DNA of 25,219 nt from H111-94 sp034436045 (GCA_034436045.1 DAOTVZ010000230.1:1-25219), one strand, 5' to 3'. Shown: positions 15,551-23,361, counted from the first letter of the stretch. The notes: generated by a model not told the origin, from the letters alone. Numbers and translations: made by a program.

Positions 15551-15627
15551 TATTCATTGCTAACCGCCTGTAATAACACAGGGGGCCGACTCAGCGACCC
15601 CTACTGCTTTGCTTTTGCTTGTCGTGC

Positions 15628-16962
15628 TTACGCTTTCTGTGCCAGACGGCGCGCCAGTTCACGCTCCCAGCCGTGAGCAAAGGTATGATCCTCGATAGTT
15701 TCACCGCTCGCCAGATTGTCGGTATGAAAATCCTCCGGTAGCAGATCAGTGCCGATTTTGCAATTGCGCCCGACTTTGAGGTTGTCCGGCAAGTGCGCGC
15801 GTTTCCCCACCAGCGTGATACCGGTATTCAGGCGCGTCGGCTCCAGTTTGTTGGGTGTCATATCGTCGCCGTACCCGATATAGCAATTTTTGCCAACAAC
15901 GACCTCTTTATCCAGGATGGAGCGATCAATCACGCTTCCCGCTCCAATGACACTATCGAACATAATGATGGAATCACGCACGACAGCTCCTTCCTCAATA
16001 ACCACACCAGGAGAAAGCACGCTATGTTCAACGCGCCCTCTAATAATGCAGCCATGCGAGATCAGGCTGTCTACCACCTGAGCATTGCTGCGTAGCGAAG
16101 CCGGGGGGCGTTCCTCACTGCGCGTATGAATCACCCAGGAAGGATCATAGAGATCGAAGGCCGGGTGTTCACCCAGTAGCCCCATGTGGGCCTCCCAGTA
16201 GGATTGCACCGTTCCCACATCTTGCCAGTACCCGCTAAAGGAATAGGCATAGACGCGATCATTGCGCTTCACCATCATTGGGATAATATCATGCCCGAAG
16301 TCATGTTTACTTGACTGCATGCCATCCTCTGTGGGATGCTCATCCTCCATCAATACACGCAGCAAGGTGTCACGATTAAAAACATAGATGCCCATTGAGC
16401 CGAGCGTGCCGCGTGGATGCCTGGGTTTTTCCTCAAAGGAAACCACACGCCCGGCAGCATCGGTTTCCAGGATGCCAAAACGATGTCCCTCTTCGAGTGG
16501 TACGATCACCGCGCCCAGCGTTACCTCTGCATTGCGCTGTTGATGGAAAGCGATCATCGGCCCATAATCCATGCGATAAATATGATCCCCGGCTAGAATG
16601 AGAACATAATCACATTTCGATTCCAGGATGAAACTCAGGTTCTGATAGACCGCATCGGCAGTACCCTGATACCAGTCGGACTCTTTGCGCCCAAGATAGG
16701 GCTGGAGCAGACGGATACCGCCCTTCTGCCGGTCTAAATCCCAGGGTTTACCGATGCCGATATGATCGTTCAAAGAATGCGGACGATATTGTGTCAGGAC
16801 GGCAATATCGGTAATGCCAGAATTCACACAGTTGCTGAGGACGAAATCGATAATGCGGTACTTGCCGGCAAAAGGCACAGCGGGTTTGGCACGCTTTTGA
16901 GAAAGAAGACTCAGGCGTTCGCCCTGACCCCCAGCCAGGATAATGGCGATCACTTTGCTCAT
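15628..16962 (-). CDS. glgC: Glucose-1-phosphate adenylyltransferase, GlgC
   Basis: The 444-residue protein has the nucleotidyltransferase signature ILAGGQGERLSLLSQKRAKPAVPFAGKYRIIDF (8-40), WYQGTADAVYQNL, LILAGDHIYRMDYG with the metal-binding aspartate, FEEKP and SGYWQDVGTVQSYWEAHMGLL, followed by a left-handed beta-helix C-terminal domain with hexapeptide-like repeats (SLISHGCIIRGRVEHSVLSPGVVIEEGAVV). It makes ADP-glucose for GlgA and is the usual control point of glycogen synthesis, normally through allosteric effectors. It is slightly longer than many GlgC proteins because of the extended tail after about residue 380. The ATG is preceded by AAAGGAT at about 10 nt. It starts the glgC-glgA pair. 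Confidence 0.96.
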   Translation of the reverse strand: MSKVIAIILAGGQGERLSLLSQKRAKPAVPFAGKYRIIDFVLSNCVNSGITDIAVLTQYRPHSLNDHIGIGKPWDLDRQKGGIRLLQPYLGRKESDWYQGTADAVYQNLSFILESKCDYVLILAGDHIYRMDYGPMIAFHQQRNAEVTLGAVIVPLEEGHRFGILETDAAGRVVSFEEKPRHPRGTLGSMGIYVFNRDTLLRVLMEDEHPTEDGMQSSKHDFGHDIIPMMVKRNDRVYAYSFSGYWQDVGTVQSYWEAHMGLLGEHPAFDLYDPSWVIHTRSEERPPASLRSNAQVVDSLISHGCIIRGRVEHSVLSPGVVIEEGAVVRDSIIMFDSVIGAGSVIDRSILDKEVVVGKNCYIGYGDDMTPNKLEPTRLNTGITLVGKRAHLPDNLKVGRNCKIGTDLLPEDFHTDNLASGETIEDHTFAHGWERELARRLAQKA

Positions 16963-17003
16963 GGCGGACTAATCCTTTCCATCCCTGATAGTCTGCGCAC
17001 ACG

Positions 17004-17059
17004 CCGTTGGGTCTACGCGCCTGCGCGGTTCCGTCAACGGAAGCTACAGCCTCATTATA
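17004..17059 (-). promoter_or_regulatory. glgC upstream region: TATAAT box and structured leader
   Basis: On the minus strand a perfect TATAAT lies at 17059-17054, and a perfect TTGACA lies at 17094-17089, but they are 29 bp apart, too far for a normal sigma-70 pair, so only the -10 is proposed. The predicted leader contains nested inverted repeats: CCGTTG (17004-17009) with CAACGG (17035-17040), enclosing CGCG (17016-17019) with CGCG (17024-17027). The start codon is about 40 nt further on. A folded leader that affects glgC expression is possible. Confidence 0.4.
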
Positions 17060-17193
17060 TCGCATTTTCTTACGTGCCGATGGGCCTCTGTCAAGACGAA
17101 AAGATAGCTTCACAAGCCTGATTACGCCTGGCATCCTTAAAAGATGGTGTGCCAGCCAATCCATTATCACGTGCTAAAAACCTGGCAGACATG

Positions 17194-17202
17194 TGATATA
17201 CT
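17194..17202 (+). promoter_or_regulatory. Candidate extended -10 promoter of the unknown 108-aa gene
   Basis: The + strand reads TGATATACT: a TGn extension followed by TATACT (5 of 6 consensus bases). It is 43 bp before the GTG start of the next gene. There is no good -35, which extended -10 promoters can do without. Confidence 0.45.
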
Positions 17203-17245
17203 TGAGTGACGTGCTCGTACCTTGAGTCAGACGAGGAGTTACACT

Positions 17246-17572
17246 GTGGAACAACGTAAGCCACATACACATTCTGAACTGTTCGCGGAACAGTTTATGT
17301 GGCTGTTGGGCGAACACTGGTCAGAGATCGTCTTATTTATCCATCGTCAATCTCCTCGCCTTGCCTCAATATTACATAATGCCTCACCTGGCGCATTGCT
17401 TCGCGTGGATGGCACATGGCATATACACATTCAGACCGGATGGTCTGATCGGTTACGCCGACCGCGCGATAACGAAATCGTGGCACAGGCTATACGGCTA
17501 TGGGCACATTCCGCCGCACGCCTGAAATTACCGTTTGTAATTGTCGATTTCGACCAGCCGCGCCAGATCTGA
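17246..17572 (+). CDS. Conserved-looking protein of unknown function, 108 residues
   Basis: Start GTG is chosen because GAGGAG (17233-17238) lies 7 nt upstream; a TTG at 17222 is in frame but has no SD. The protein begins MEQRKPHTHSELF and contains EQFMWLLGEHWSEIVLFIHRQSPRLASIL, a mainly helical stretch, then GALLRVDGTWHIHIQTGWSDRLRRPRDNEIVAQAIRLWAHSAARLKLPFVIVDFDQ, which alternates basic and hydrophobic residues and ends in a short strand. No signal peptide or membrane helix is apparent, and I recognise no family. It stands first in a + strand group with the EamA transporter, esterase and Imm-5-like genes, 51 bp before the transporter gene. Whether it is functionally tied to them is not known. 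Confidence 0.7.
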   Translation: MEQRKPHTHSELFAEQFMWLLGEHWSEIVLFIHRQSPRLASILHNASPGALLRVDGTWHIHIQTGWSDRLRRPRDNEIVAQAIRLWAHSAARLKLPFVIVDFDQPRQI

Positions 17573-17623
17573 GACACAACCAGCTAACAATCATTTTGTG
17601 ATCTGGCCAATTAAAAGGGAATA

Positions 17624-18613
17624 ATGGATCAACAGCAACATCTATCAGCTTCTCAAGCTAAACCTGCACAGGCTAAACAACTCTCTACAGAAGAACAAGG
17701 ACAACCGGCCTCTGTGCGCTTCACGGGCTATCTTATGATCGTGGGCGCATCACTGCTCTTCGGCTTTAACGGCAATCTTTCACGATTGCTCTTTGACAAC
17801 GGCGTCACGCCCATCACACTGGTCGAGTTTCGTATGCTCATCGGTGGCCTTTGCCTGTTCATATTTCTGCTGGTAAGCTGGCGCAAGGGTCTGAAACTTC
17901 CTCGTCGGCAATGGGGGTGGATCGTTCTCTTTGGCCTGGCGCTGGCAATGGTCACGTATACCTATTTCGTCGCCATTAGTCGGCTACCCATTGCCGTTGC
18001 GCTGGTCATTCAGTATAGCGCAACGGCCTGGATGACAATTGGAGAAGCCCTCTGGCGTCGGCGCATTCCTCCACCCGCTATGCTCTTTGCCCTGTTTCTT
18101 GCCCTCGGTGGCGTAATTTTGCTGACCGGTGTCTGGCGCGCCAACCTCAACGGATTAGATCGTATCGGACTACTCTACGCAAATCTAGCACTCGTCACAT
18201 ATATTCTCTATCTCGTGCTTGGTCGGCGGGTTGGACGCGACCTTCCTTCGCTTACCTCCACCTCCTATGGTGCGCTGGTGGCAAGCATCTTCTGGCTGTG
18301 TGTGCAACCGCCCTGGCACATCCCCGCCAATACCTGGGAGCCTCAGCACCTCTTTCTCATCGTGGTCGTTGGCATCCTCGGCATGGCACTACCGTTCTCG
18401 TTGATGCTCGGTGCCTTGCGCCGCATCGATGCCACCCGCGCCGGTATCGCCGCTACGCTCGAACTGGTTGCGGCTGGCGTGATCGCCTATTTCTGGCTTG
18501 GTCAGCGCCTCGATCTCTGGCAGATCAGTGGCTGTGTCCTGGTGATGATCGGCATCACCGCACTACAATACGAGAACCTTGTTACCCATCGTTCACTTGC
18601 ACAGGGAGCATGA
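17624..18613 (+). CDS. EamA-family (DMT superfamily) transporter
   Basis: The 329-residue protein has a hydrophilic N-terminus of about 30 residues, rich in Gln, then about ten hydrophobic helices in two EamA repeats (roughly 35-165 and 178-315). Typical wording is LFGFNGNLSRLLFDNGVTPITLVEFRMLIGG, IALVIQYSATAWMTIGEALWRRR, GMALPFSLMLGALRRIDATRAGIAATLELVAAGVIAYFWLGQRL. EamA proteins are inner-membrane exporters or importers of amino acids, drugs or metabolites; the substrate is not predictable here. AAAAGGGA directly upstream is the SD. Its stop codon overlaps the SD region of the following esterase gene (4 bp between the genes), which suggests translational coupling. Confidence 0.92.
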   Translation: MDQQQHLSASQAKPAQAKQLSTEEQGQPASVRFTGYLMIVGASLLFGFNGNLSRLLFDNGVTPITLVEFRMLIGGLCLFIFLLVSWRKGLKLPRRQWGWIVLFGLALAMVTYTYFVAISRLPIAVALVIQYSATAWMTIGEALWRRRIPPPAMLFALFLALGGVILLTGVWRANLNGLDRIGLLYANLALVTYILYLVLGRRVGRDLPSLTSTSYGALVASIFWLCVQPPWHIPANTWEPQHLFLIVVVGILGMALPFSLMLGALRRIDATRAGIAATLELVAAGVIAYFWLGQRLDLWQISGCVLVMIGITALQYENLVTHRSLAQGA

Positions 18614-18617
18614 TTGT

Positions 18618-19565
18618 ATGACACTTGACCCTCAAGCACAAAACTTACTTACCCAACTGGCCGCTGCTGGCAATCCACCGCGTCACATGATGACTATTTC
18701 AGCAGCACGCGCACTCAGCATCGCATCCGCCGCCGCAACTAACGATCCGCCGGAGCCGGTGCAAGCTGTTGAAAATCACACTATCGAAGTAGGGAAACTG
18801 CACATTCCTATTCGCATCTACACGCCTACTGTGTCGGAAATCTCCGGGCCGCTGCCCTTGCTAATCTATTTTCATGGCGGGGGCTGGGTGCTCTCCAATC
18901 TGGATACCCATGACAGCCTGTGCCGCAAAATCGCCAACCGAGCGCGCTGCCTGCTCATCAGCGTTGACTATCGCCTCGCGCCAGAGCATAAATTTCCAGC
19001 CGCAGTAGAAGATTGCTACGCCGCTACACTCTGGGCCGCCGAACACGCCGCAGAAATCAACGGTGACGCACAGCGCATCGCTGTCGGTGGTGATAGCGTG
19101 GGTGGCAATCTGGCAACGGTTGTGGCCCTCATGGCCCGTGATCGCGGCACTCCCCCACTGATCTATCAAGTCCTGATCTATCCCGTCGCAGACTACCATA
19201 CACCCGGCCATCCATCCTATTTTGAACTGGCCGAAGGCTATAATCTCACGCGCAAAGACATGATCTGGTTCTGGCGCTGCTACCTGAGAGATGAACAGGA
19301 TGCCAGCAATCCCTATGCCGTCCCTATGCGCGCAGAGACGCTCCAGGGGCTACCACCGGCCTTTGTCATCACCGCAGAATACGACCCTTTACGCGACGAA
19401 GGCGAAGCTTACGCGCAACGCTTGCACCAGGATGGCGTACCTGTCGCGCTTAAACGGTACCAGGGCATGATTCATGGTTTTGTGAATATGTCCGGTGTGC
19501 TGGATCAAGGTAAACAAGCTATCGAGGAAATAGCTGCCGTGCTTCGACAAGCCTTCAAGCAATAA
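18618..19565 (+). CDS. Alpha/beta-hydrolase, family IV (hormone-sensitive-lipase-like) esterase
   Basis: The 315-residue protein shows the family IV signature HGGGW (86-90, oxyanion hole), DYRLAPEHKFPAAVED (117-132), GGDSVGGNLA (157-166, nucleophile Ser160), EYDPLRDEG (254-262, Asp256), and GMIHGFVNM (283-291, His286), a complete catalytic triad. It should hydrolyse short-chain carboxylic esters in the cytosol; there is no signal peptide. The ATG at 18618 is selected because GGGAG lies at 18604-18608 and the gene begins 4 bp after the EamA stop; an earlier in-frame start would overlap the transporter gene. The pairing with a small-molecule transporter suggests a joint uptake-and-hydrolysis or resistance role, but that is speculative. 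Confidence 0.94.
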   Translation: MTLDPQAQNLLTQLAAAGNPPRHMMTISAARALSIASAAATNDPPEPVQAVENHTIEVGKLHIPIRIYTPTVSEISGPLPLLIYFHGGGWVLSNLDTHDSLCRKIANRARCLLISVDYRLAPEHKFPAAVEDCYAATLWAAEHAAEINGDAQRIAVGGDSVGGNLATVVALMARDRGTPPLIYQVLIYPVADYHTPGHPSYFELAEGYNLTRKDMIWFWRCYLRDEQDASNPYAVPMRAETLQGLPPAFVITAEYDPLRDEGEAYAQRLHQDGVPVALKRYQGMIHGFVNMSGVLDQGKQAIEEIAAVLRQAFKQ

Positions 19566-19614
19566 ACAAGCGACCGGTAGAGATAGCTGATGCCCTTTCA
19601 CGACAGGGGACAAT

Positions 19615-20130
19615 ATGATCCTTCCCAAAAATCGCGATCCTCGCTTCATCACCATCCGTCGCGGCGGGATGCTCACGGATTCAGACCATCACCTTCTCGC
19701 CTTGTGGGCGGCGGCGTGCGCGGAACACGTCCTGCACTTCTTCGAGTCGGTGAAACCTTCAGATTCACGCCCGCGTCACGCAATTGAACAGGTTCGAGCA
19801 TGGGCGCGCGGCGAGATCACGATGTCCCAGTCCCGCGCAGCAGGCGGCCATGCGATGGCGGCGGCCAGGGATCTGAGCGGAGCGGCACGCTATGCCGCGT
19901 ATGCTGCCGGTCAGGCGGCGGTGGTCGCGCACGTCGCCGCACACGAACTCGGCGCAGCCGCCTACGCGATCAAGGCCGCACGCGCGGCTGCTCCTGAAGG
20001 CGAAAGCGAAAATGCAGGTCGGCTCGAATGCCGTTGGCAGCGCGACCAGCTACCGGATGCCATTCGAGAGCTTGTCCTGGACGATGAGCGGCTGCGAAAC
20101 GATATCTGCTGGTCGGTATTCGACTGCTGA
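19615..20130 (+). CDS. Imm-5-like putative immunity protein
   Basis: The 171-residue protein matches, in wording, the group annotated as Imm-5-like putative immunity proteins: DPRFITIRRGGMLTDSDHHLLALWAAACAEHVL (8-40), AWARGEITMSQSRAAGGHAMAAARDLSGAARYAAYAAGQAAVVAHVAAHELGAAAYAIKAARAAAPEG, and the ending WQRDQLPDAIRELVLDDERLRNDICWSVFDC. It is mostly alanine-rich helix and carries no toxin domain. Such proteins are assumed to protect against polymorphic toxins, but many occur without one; none is encoded nearby. The coding region 19801-20040 is about 70% GC by hand count, clearly higher than flanking genes (about 55-60%). SD AGGGGA (19605-19610) precedes the ATG. Confidence 0.82.
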   Translation: MILPKNRDPRFITIRRGGMLTDSDHHLLALWAAACAEHVLHFFESVKPSDSRPRHAIEQVRAWARGEITMSQSRAAGGHAMAAARDLSGAARYAAYAAGQAAVVAHVAAHELGAAAYAIKAARAAAPEGESENAGRLECRWQRDQLPDAIRELVLDDERLRNDICWSVFDC

Positions 20131-20149
20131 TGGACGACTGGTATGTGCC

Positions 20150-20169
20150 AGCACTGTCCAACAAGTGCT
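20150..20169. repeat. Small hairpin in the convergent gap between the Imm-5-like and LOG genes
   Basis: Perfect 6-bp arms, AGCACT (20150-20155) and AGTGCT (20164-20169), flank an 8-base loop in the 71-bp gap between two converging stop codons. No T-run follows on either strand, so it is at best a weak bidirectional terminator. Confidence 0.3.
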
Positions 20170-20201
20170 TCAAGCAGACATCACAAGCGGATATGCTGAG
20201 T

Positions 20202-21137
20202 TCAAGAGCGGATCGTATGCACCCGATAACCATTTGAACTGACCTCAATACCGTTGCTATCCTGACGATAGCTCTCTTGATACGACTCAGTCACAATGCG
20301 GCAAATCTCGCGTGGGTCGTCCGATAGAATCAACAAAGCTATATCATCTTCGCTGACCGTGCCACGAGTCAGCATGGCCTCACGAATCCACTGCACCATG
20401 CCTCCCCAAAACTTTGAATCATAGAGAATGACCGGAAAATGGCTGATCTTGCGCGTTTGAATGAGTGTCAGCGCCTCGAACAGCTCATCCATTGTGCCGA
20501 AGCCACCAGGGAAGATGACAAAAGCTTCAGCGTACTTAATAAACATAGTTTTGCGCACAAAAAAGTAGCTGAAATCGAGTGATATATCCAGGTAGGCATT
20601 AGGTTTTTGCTCAAAAGGCAATTCAATATTACAGCCGACGGAGATATTGCCTCCCTCCACCGCACCCTTGTTCGCCGCCTCCATGATGCCAGGGCCACCG
20701 CCGGTAATAATACCGAAACCAGACTCCGCCAGCAAGCGGGCAGTCTCTTCAGCAGCGACATAGGCCGGTTCCCCCGGTTTCAAGCGCGCCGAGCCAAAAA
20801 TGGCAACTGAAGGCGGCAGATGCGCCAGCGCGTCAAAGCCTTCAATAAACTCGCTCATAATGCGAAAGACACGCCAGGGATCGGTCAGCGTGAAATCGAA
20901 GTGCAACGCACGCTCAAGCGCATGTTGCTCTTCTTGCAGTTGCTCCTGAGGTGGTTGCTCCTTCGGGCTTACCAGTGGTTGTGTCGGACGGCGCAATAAT
21001 CGCTCATCCTCAGTTACAGGATTACGGTTGCCTGACCGATAACGACGGGGCGCTGCTTTTACATGCCTGCGACTGCGATTCCCATTACTCATACCATTAC
21101 CATTGTGCATAGTGCGTTTCTCATCGTTTCGACTCAT
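20202..21137 (-). CDS. LOG-family protein (lysine-decarboxylase-like Rossmann fold)
   Basis: The 311-residue protein has an N-terminal region of about 75 residues that is basic and then Gln/Glu/Pro-rich, followed by a LOG domain: SVAIFGSARLKPG (110-122), GFGIITGGGPGIMEAANKGA (140-159), FVRKTMFIKYAEAFVIFPGGFGTMDELFEALTLIQT (193-228) with PGGFGTMDE as the substrate signature. LOG enzymes split nucleoside 5'-monophosphates at the N-glycosidic bond, including cytokinin precursors and, in bacterial PpnN-type relatives, purine nucleotides. ATG 21137 is selected because GGGGA lies just upstream; it overlaps the 3' end of glgB by 17 bp. A start at 21164 would be longer but lacks an SD. The basic N-terminus has no family match I recognise. 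Confidence 0.88.
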   Translation of the reverse strand: MSRNDEKRTMHNGNGMSNGNRSRRHVKAAPRRYRSGNRNPVTEDERLLRRPTQPLVSPKEQPPQEQLQEEQHALERALHFDFTLTDPWRVFRIMSEFIEGFDALAHLPPSVAIFGSARLKPGEPAYVAAEETARLLAESGFGIITGGGPGIMEAANKGAVEGGNISVGCNIELPFEQKPNAYLDISLDFSYFFVRKTMFIKYAEAFVIFPGGFGTMDELFEALTLIQTRKISHFPVILYDSKFWGGMVQWIREAMLTRGTVSEDDIALLILSDDPREICRIVTESYQESYRQDSNGIEVSSNGYRVHTIRS

Positions 21138-23151
21138 CAATAGTTTCCCCTTCTTCCACAACATCCAGCCGCCGTTTCAAAATGACAGTACCCAACGGTG
21201 GTAATGTCAGCAATATCGAATGTGGACAGGCCTGCCAGTATACAGGCCCGCTGGGCATCGGCTGGGTGTTTAAAATACCGCTTCCCCCAAAGCGCAAGTC
21301 ATCACTATTCAACACCTCCTCATATACTCCTGCATATGGCACCCCTAGTCGATATCCATAACGCGGTACCGGCGTAAAATTACAGACGAAAAGTAAAGTA
21401 TCCTCTGGGCGCTTGCTGCGCCGCATAAACGAAACCACACTATTATCAGAGTCATGTGGATCATCCCACTGGAACCCTTCGGGGTCACAATCCAGCTCGC
21501 TCAGCGCCGGTTCGCGTTGATAGAGCGCATTCAGCTCGCGCACAAAATCCTTCAATTGCGCGTGATGTGGGTCACTTGGCGGTGCCAGCAAGTGCCAGTC
21601 CAGGCTCTCCGCATACTGCCACTCGTGCCACTGCCCGAATTCTCCGCCCATAAAGAGTAGCTTTTTCCCAGGATGCCCCCACATATAACCATAGAACGCG
21701 CGCAGATTGGCAAAACGTTGCCACAGATCGCCCGGCATTTTGGTAATCAGCGAGCCTTTGAGATGCACCACCTCATCATGTGAAAGCGGCAGAACAAAAT
21801 TCTCTGAGTAGGCATACATTAAAGAGAAGGTGATGTTATTATGGTGATAACGGCGATAAATCGGGTCAAGATGCATATATTCCAGCATATCATGCATCCA
21901 TCCCATGTTCCACTTGAACGTAAAGCCGAGGCCACCAACGTAGGTCGGGCGCGTGACCAGCGGCCATGCCGTCGATTCCTCCGCAACGGTAATCGTCCCC
22001 GGTACCTCACTGTAGACCGCCTCGTTAAACTGGCGCAAAAAATCGACCGCCTCCAGATGCTCGCGCCCACCATACTGATTCGGCACCCACTCACCGGCTG
22101 GACGCATGTAATCCAGATAGAGCATCGAAGCCACCGCGTCAACGCGCAAGCCATCAATATGATACTCGCGCAGCCAGAAAAGCGCGCTGCCGATCAGGAA
22201 ATTCCTGACCTCGCTGCGTCCATAGTCAAAGACATACGTTCCCCACTCTTTATGCTCACCTTTGCGCGGGTCGGCATATTCATAGAGGTGCGTGCCATCA
22301 AAATAGCTCAGCGCGTAGCCATCTTTCGGGAAGTGTGAGGGTACCCAATCCAGCAACACACCAATGCCCTGCTGATGCATATAATCGACAAAGTATTGGA
22401 AATCTTCAGGTGAACCAAAACGCCTGGTGGGCGCATAGTAGCCCGTCACCTGGTAGCCCCACGAGCCGTCAAAAGGATATTCTGTAATCGGTAGAAGTTC
22501 AACATGTGTAAACCCCATCTCTTTGACATAACTCCCCAGCGCCTCCGCCAGTTCACGGTAGGTCATATAGCGATCCTCTTCTATTGCGTCCGGCTTATGT
22601 CGCTCAGGCACATGCCGCCAGGAACCGAGATGCACCTCGTAAATAGAGATGGGAGAGCCAAGCTGCTGACGCTGCCCACGCCGCCGCATCCACTCCTCAT
22701 CCTGCCAGCCATACCGGTGAATGTCTATCACAATACTGGCGGTGTTTGGACGCAACTCGCAGGCAAATCCATAGGGGTCGGCCTTATCAACCGTATAGTT
22801 GTTATAGTTAGAATAGATAGCAAATTTGTACAACGCGCCTTCCCGTACATTGGCCACAAAACACTCCCAGACCCCCAGGTCATTATGTCGCCGATGCATG
22901 GGGGCCGCGCTACGATTCCAGTCATTAAAGTCTCCAATCACCGAAACGGCACGCGCATTAGGTGCCCACACGGCAAAATTTACCCCTCGCACCCCATCGA
23001 CCGTGCGTATATGCGCTCCCATCTTCTCATAAATGCGATAGTCCTTGCCTTGCCCAAAAAGGTATAAATCAAAATCTGTAAAAATAGAGGGCGCATCAGG
23101 CACAAGATATGTAGCAGCATTAGGCGGCTCTATAGATGATGACTCTATCAT
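21121..23151 (-). CDS. glgB: 1,4-alpha-glucan branching enzyme, GlgB
   Basis: The 676-residue protein (GH13 with a CBM48-like N-terminal domain) carries VNFAVWAPNARAVSVIGDFNDWN (57-79), ISIYEVHLGSWR (168-179), HVELLPITEYPFDGSWGYQVTGYYAPT (216-242), DGLRVDAVASMLYLDY (333-348, nucleophile Asp338), TVAEESTAWP (388-397, acid/base Glu391) and LSHDEVVH (456-463, Asp459). It makes the alpha-1,6 branch points in glycogen. The ATG at 23151 is preferred: AGAGG is 9 nt upstream, whereas the in-frame GTG at 23157 would be only 3 nt from it. The 3' end overlaps the LOG gene by 17 bp. The T8 run on the + strand (A8 on minus) is part of the leader just before the SD. Confidence 0.97.
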   Translation of the reverse strand: MIESSSIEPPNAATYLVPDAPSIFTDFDLYLFGQGKDYRIYEKMGAHIRTVDGVRGVNFAVWAPNARAVSVIGDFNDWNRSAAPMHRRHNDLGVWECFVANVREGALYKFAIYSNYNNYTVDKADPYGFACELRPNTASIVIDIHRYGWQDEEWMRRRGQRQQLGSPISIYEVHLGSWRHVPERHKPDAIEEDRYMTYRELAEALGSYVKEMGFTHVELLPITEYPFDGSWGYQVTGYYAPTRRFGSPEDFQYFVDYMHQQGIGVLLDWVPSHFPKDGYALSYFDGTHLYEYADPRKGEHKEWGTYVFDYGRSEVRNFLIGSALFWLREYHIDGLRVDAVASMLYLDYMRPAGEWVPNQYGGREHLEAVDFLRQFNEAVYSEVPGTITVAEESTAWPLVTRPTYVGGLGFTFKWNMGWMHDMLEYMHLDPIYRRYHHNNITFSLMYAYSENFVLPLSHDEVVHLKGSLITKMPGDLWQRFANLRAFYGYMWGHPGKKLLFMGGEFGQWHEWQYAESLDWHLLAPPSDPHHAQLKDFVRELNALYQREPALSELDCDPEGFQWDDPHDSDNSVVSFMRRSKRPEDTLLFVCNFTPVPRYGYRLGVPYAGVYEEVLNSDDLRFGGSGILNTQPMPSGPVYWQACPHSILLTLPPLGTVILKRRLDVVEEGETIDESKR

Positions 23152-23239
23152 TCCCACTATCCTCTTTTTTTTGTGCGTTGTTATTTCGTTCCCGTGCTAT
23201 AAGCATAGCCGAAAGTTATCCATTTGGGAAGGGGGCAAA

Positions 23240-23255
23240 CACTCTCACAAGAGTG
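23240..23255. repeat. Short perfect hairpin in the glgB leader region
   Basis: Arms CACTCT (23240-23245) and AGAGTG (23250-23255) flank a 4-base loop CACA. It lies just glgB-proximal to the large terminator hairpin and about 90 bp upstream of the glgB start. There is no T-run next to it on the minus strand, so a role in the glgB leader or as part of a tandem terminator is possible but unproven. Confidence 0.35.
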
Positions 23256-23256
23256 C

Positions 23257-23324
23257 AACAAGAAAAGTACGAACAGAAAGGGAGCAGGATATCCCTGGCG
23301 GGTACCCTGCTCCCTTTCTGTTCG
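23257..23324 (-). terminator. Rho-independent terminator of the PolX-like gene
   Basis: This is a 19-bp perfect inverted repeat (left arm 23270-23288, right arm 23306-23324) with a 17-base spacer. On the minus strand the stem is followed by a T-rich tract (TACTTTTCTTGTT, 23269-23257), while the plus side has no T-run, so it terminates leftward transcription. It begins 38 bp beyond the stop of the PolX-like gene and separates it from glgB, which is read in the same direction. The stem is longer than usual for a simple terminator. Confidence 0.78.
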
Positions 23325-23361
23325 CGCTCGCCCTGAACGCAATCACCGTTATTCTGCACGC

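Noticed and set aside
15551..15627. GGGG/CCCC imperfect repeat between glgC and glgA
   Set aside because: The stem is short with a loop of more than ten bases and no T-run, so it does not support a terminator between the two glycogen genes.
17054..17094. TTGACA and TATAAT upstream of glgC as one promoter
   Set aside because: Both hexamers are perfect on the minus strand but lie 29 bp apart, well beyond the normal 16-18 bp spacing.
20130..20237. Small frame of 35 codons starting at the ATG that overlaps the Imm-5-like stop
   Set aside because: It has no SD, no recognisable motif and overlaps the 3' end of the LOG gene; stop-start overlap alone is weak support.
19892..20242. Alternative frame across the Imm-5-like gene
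   Set aside because: It is an overlapping frame created by high GC content; the 171-residue frame has the family match.
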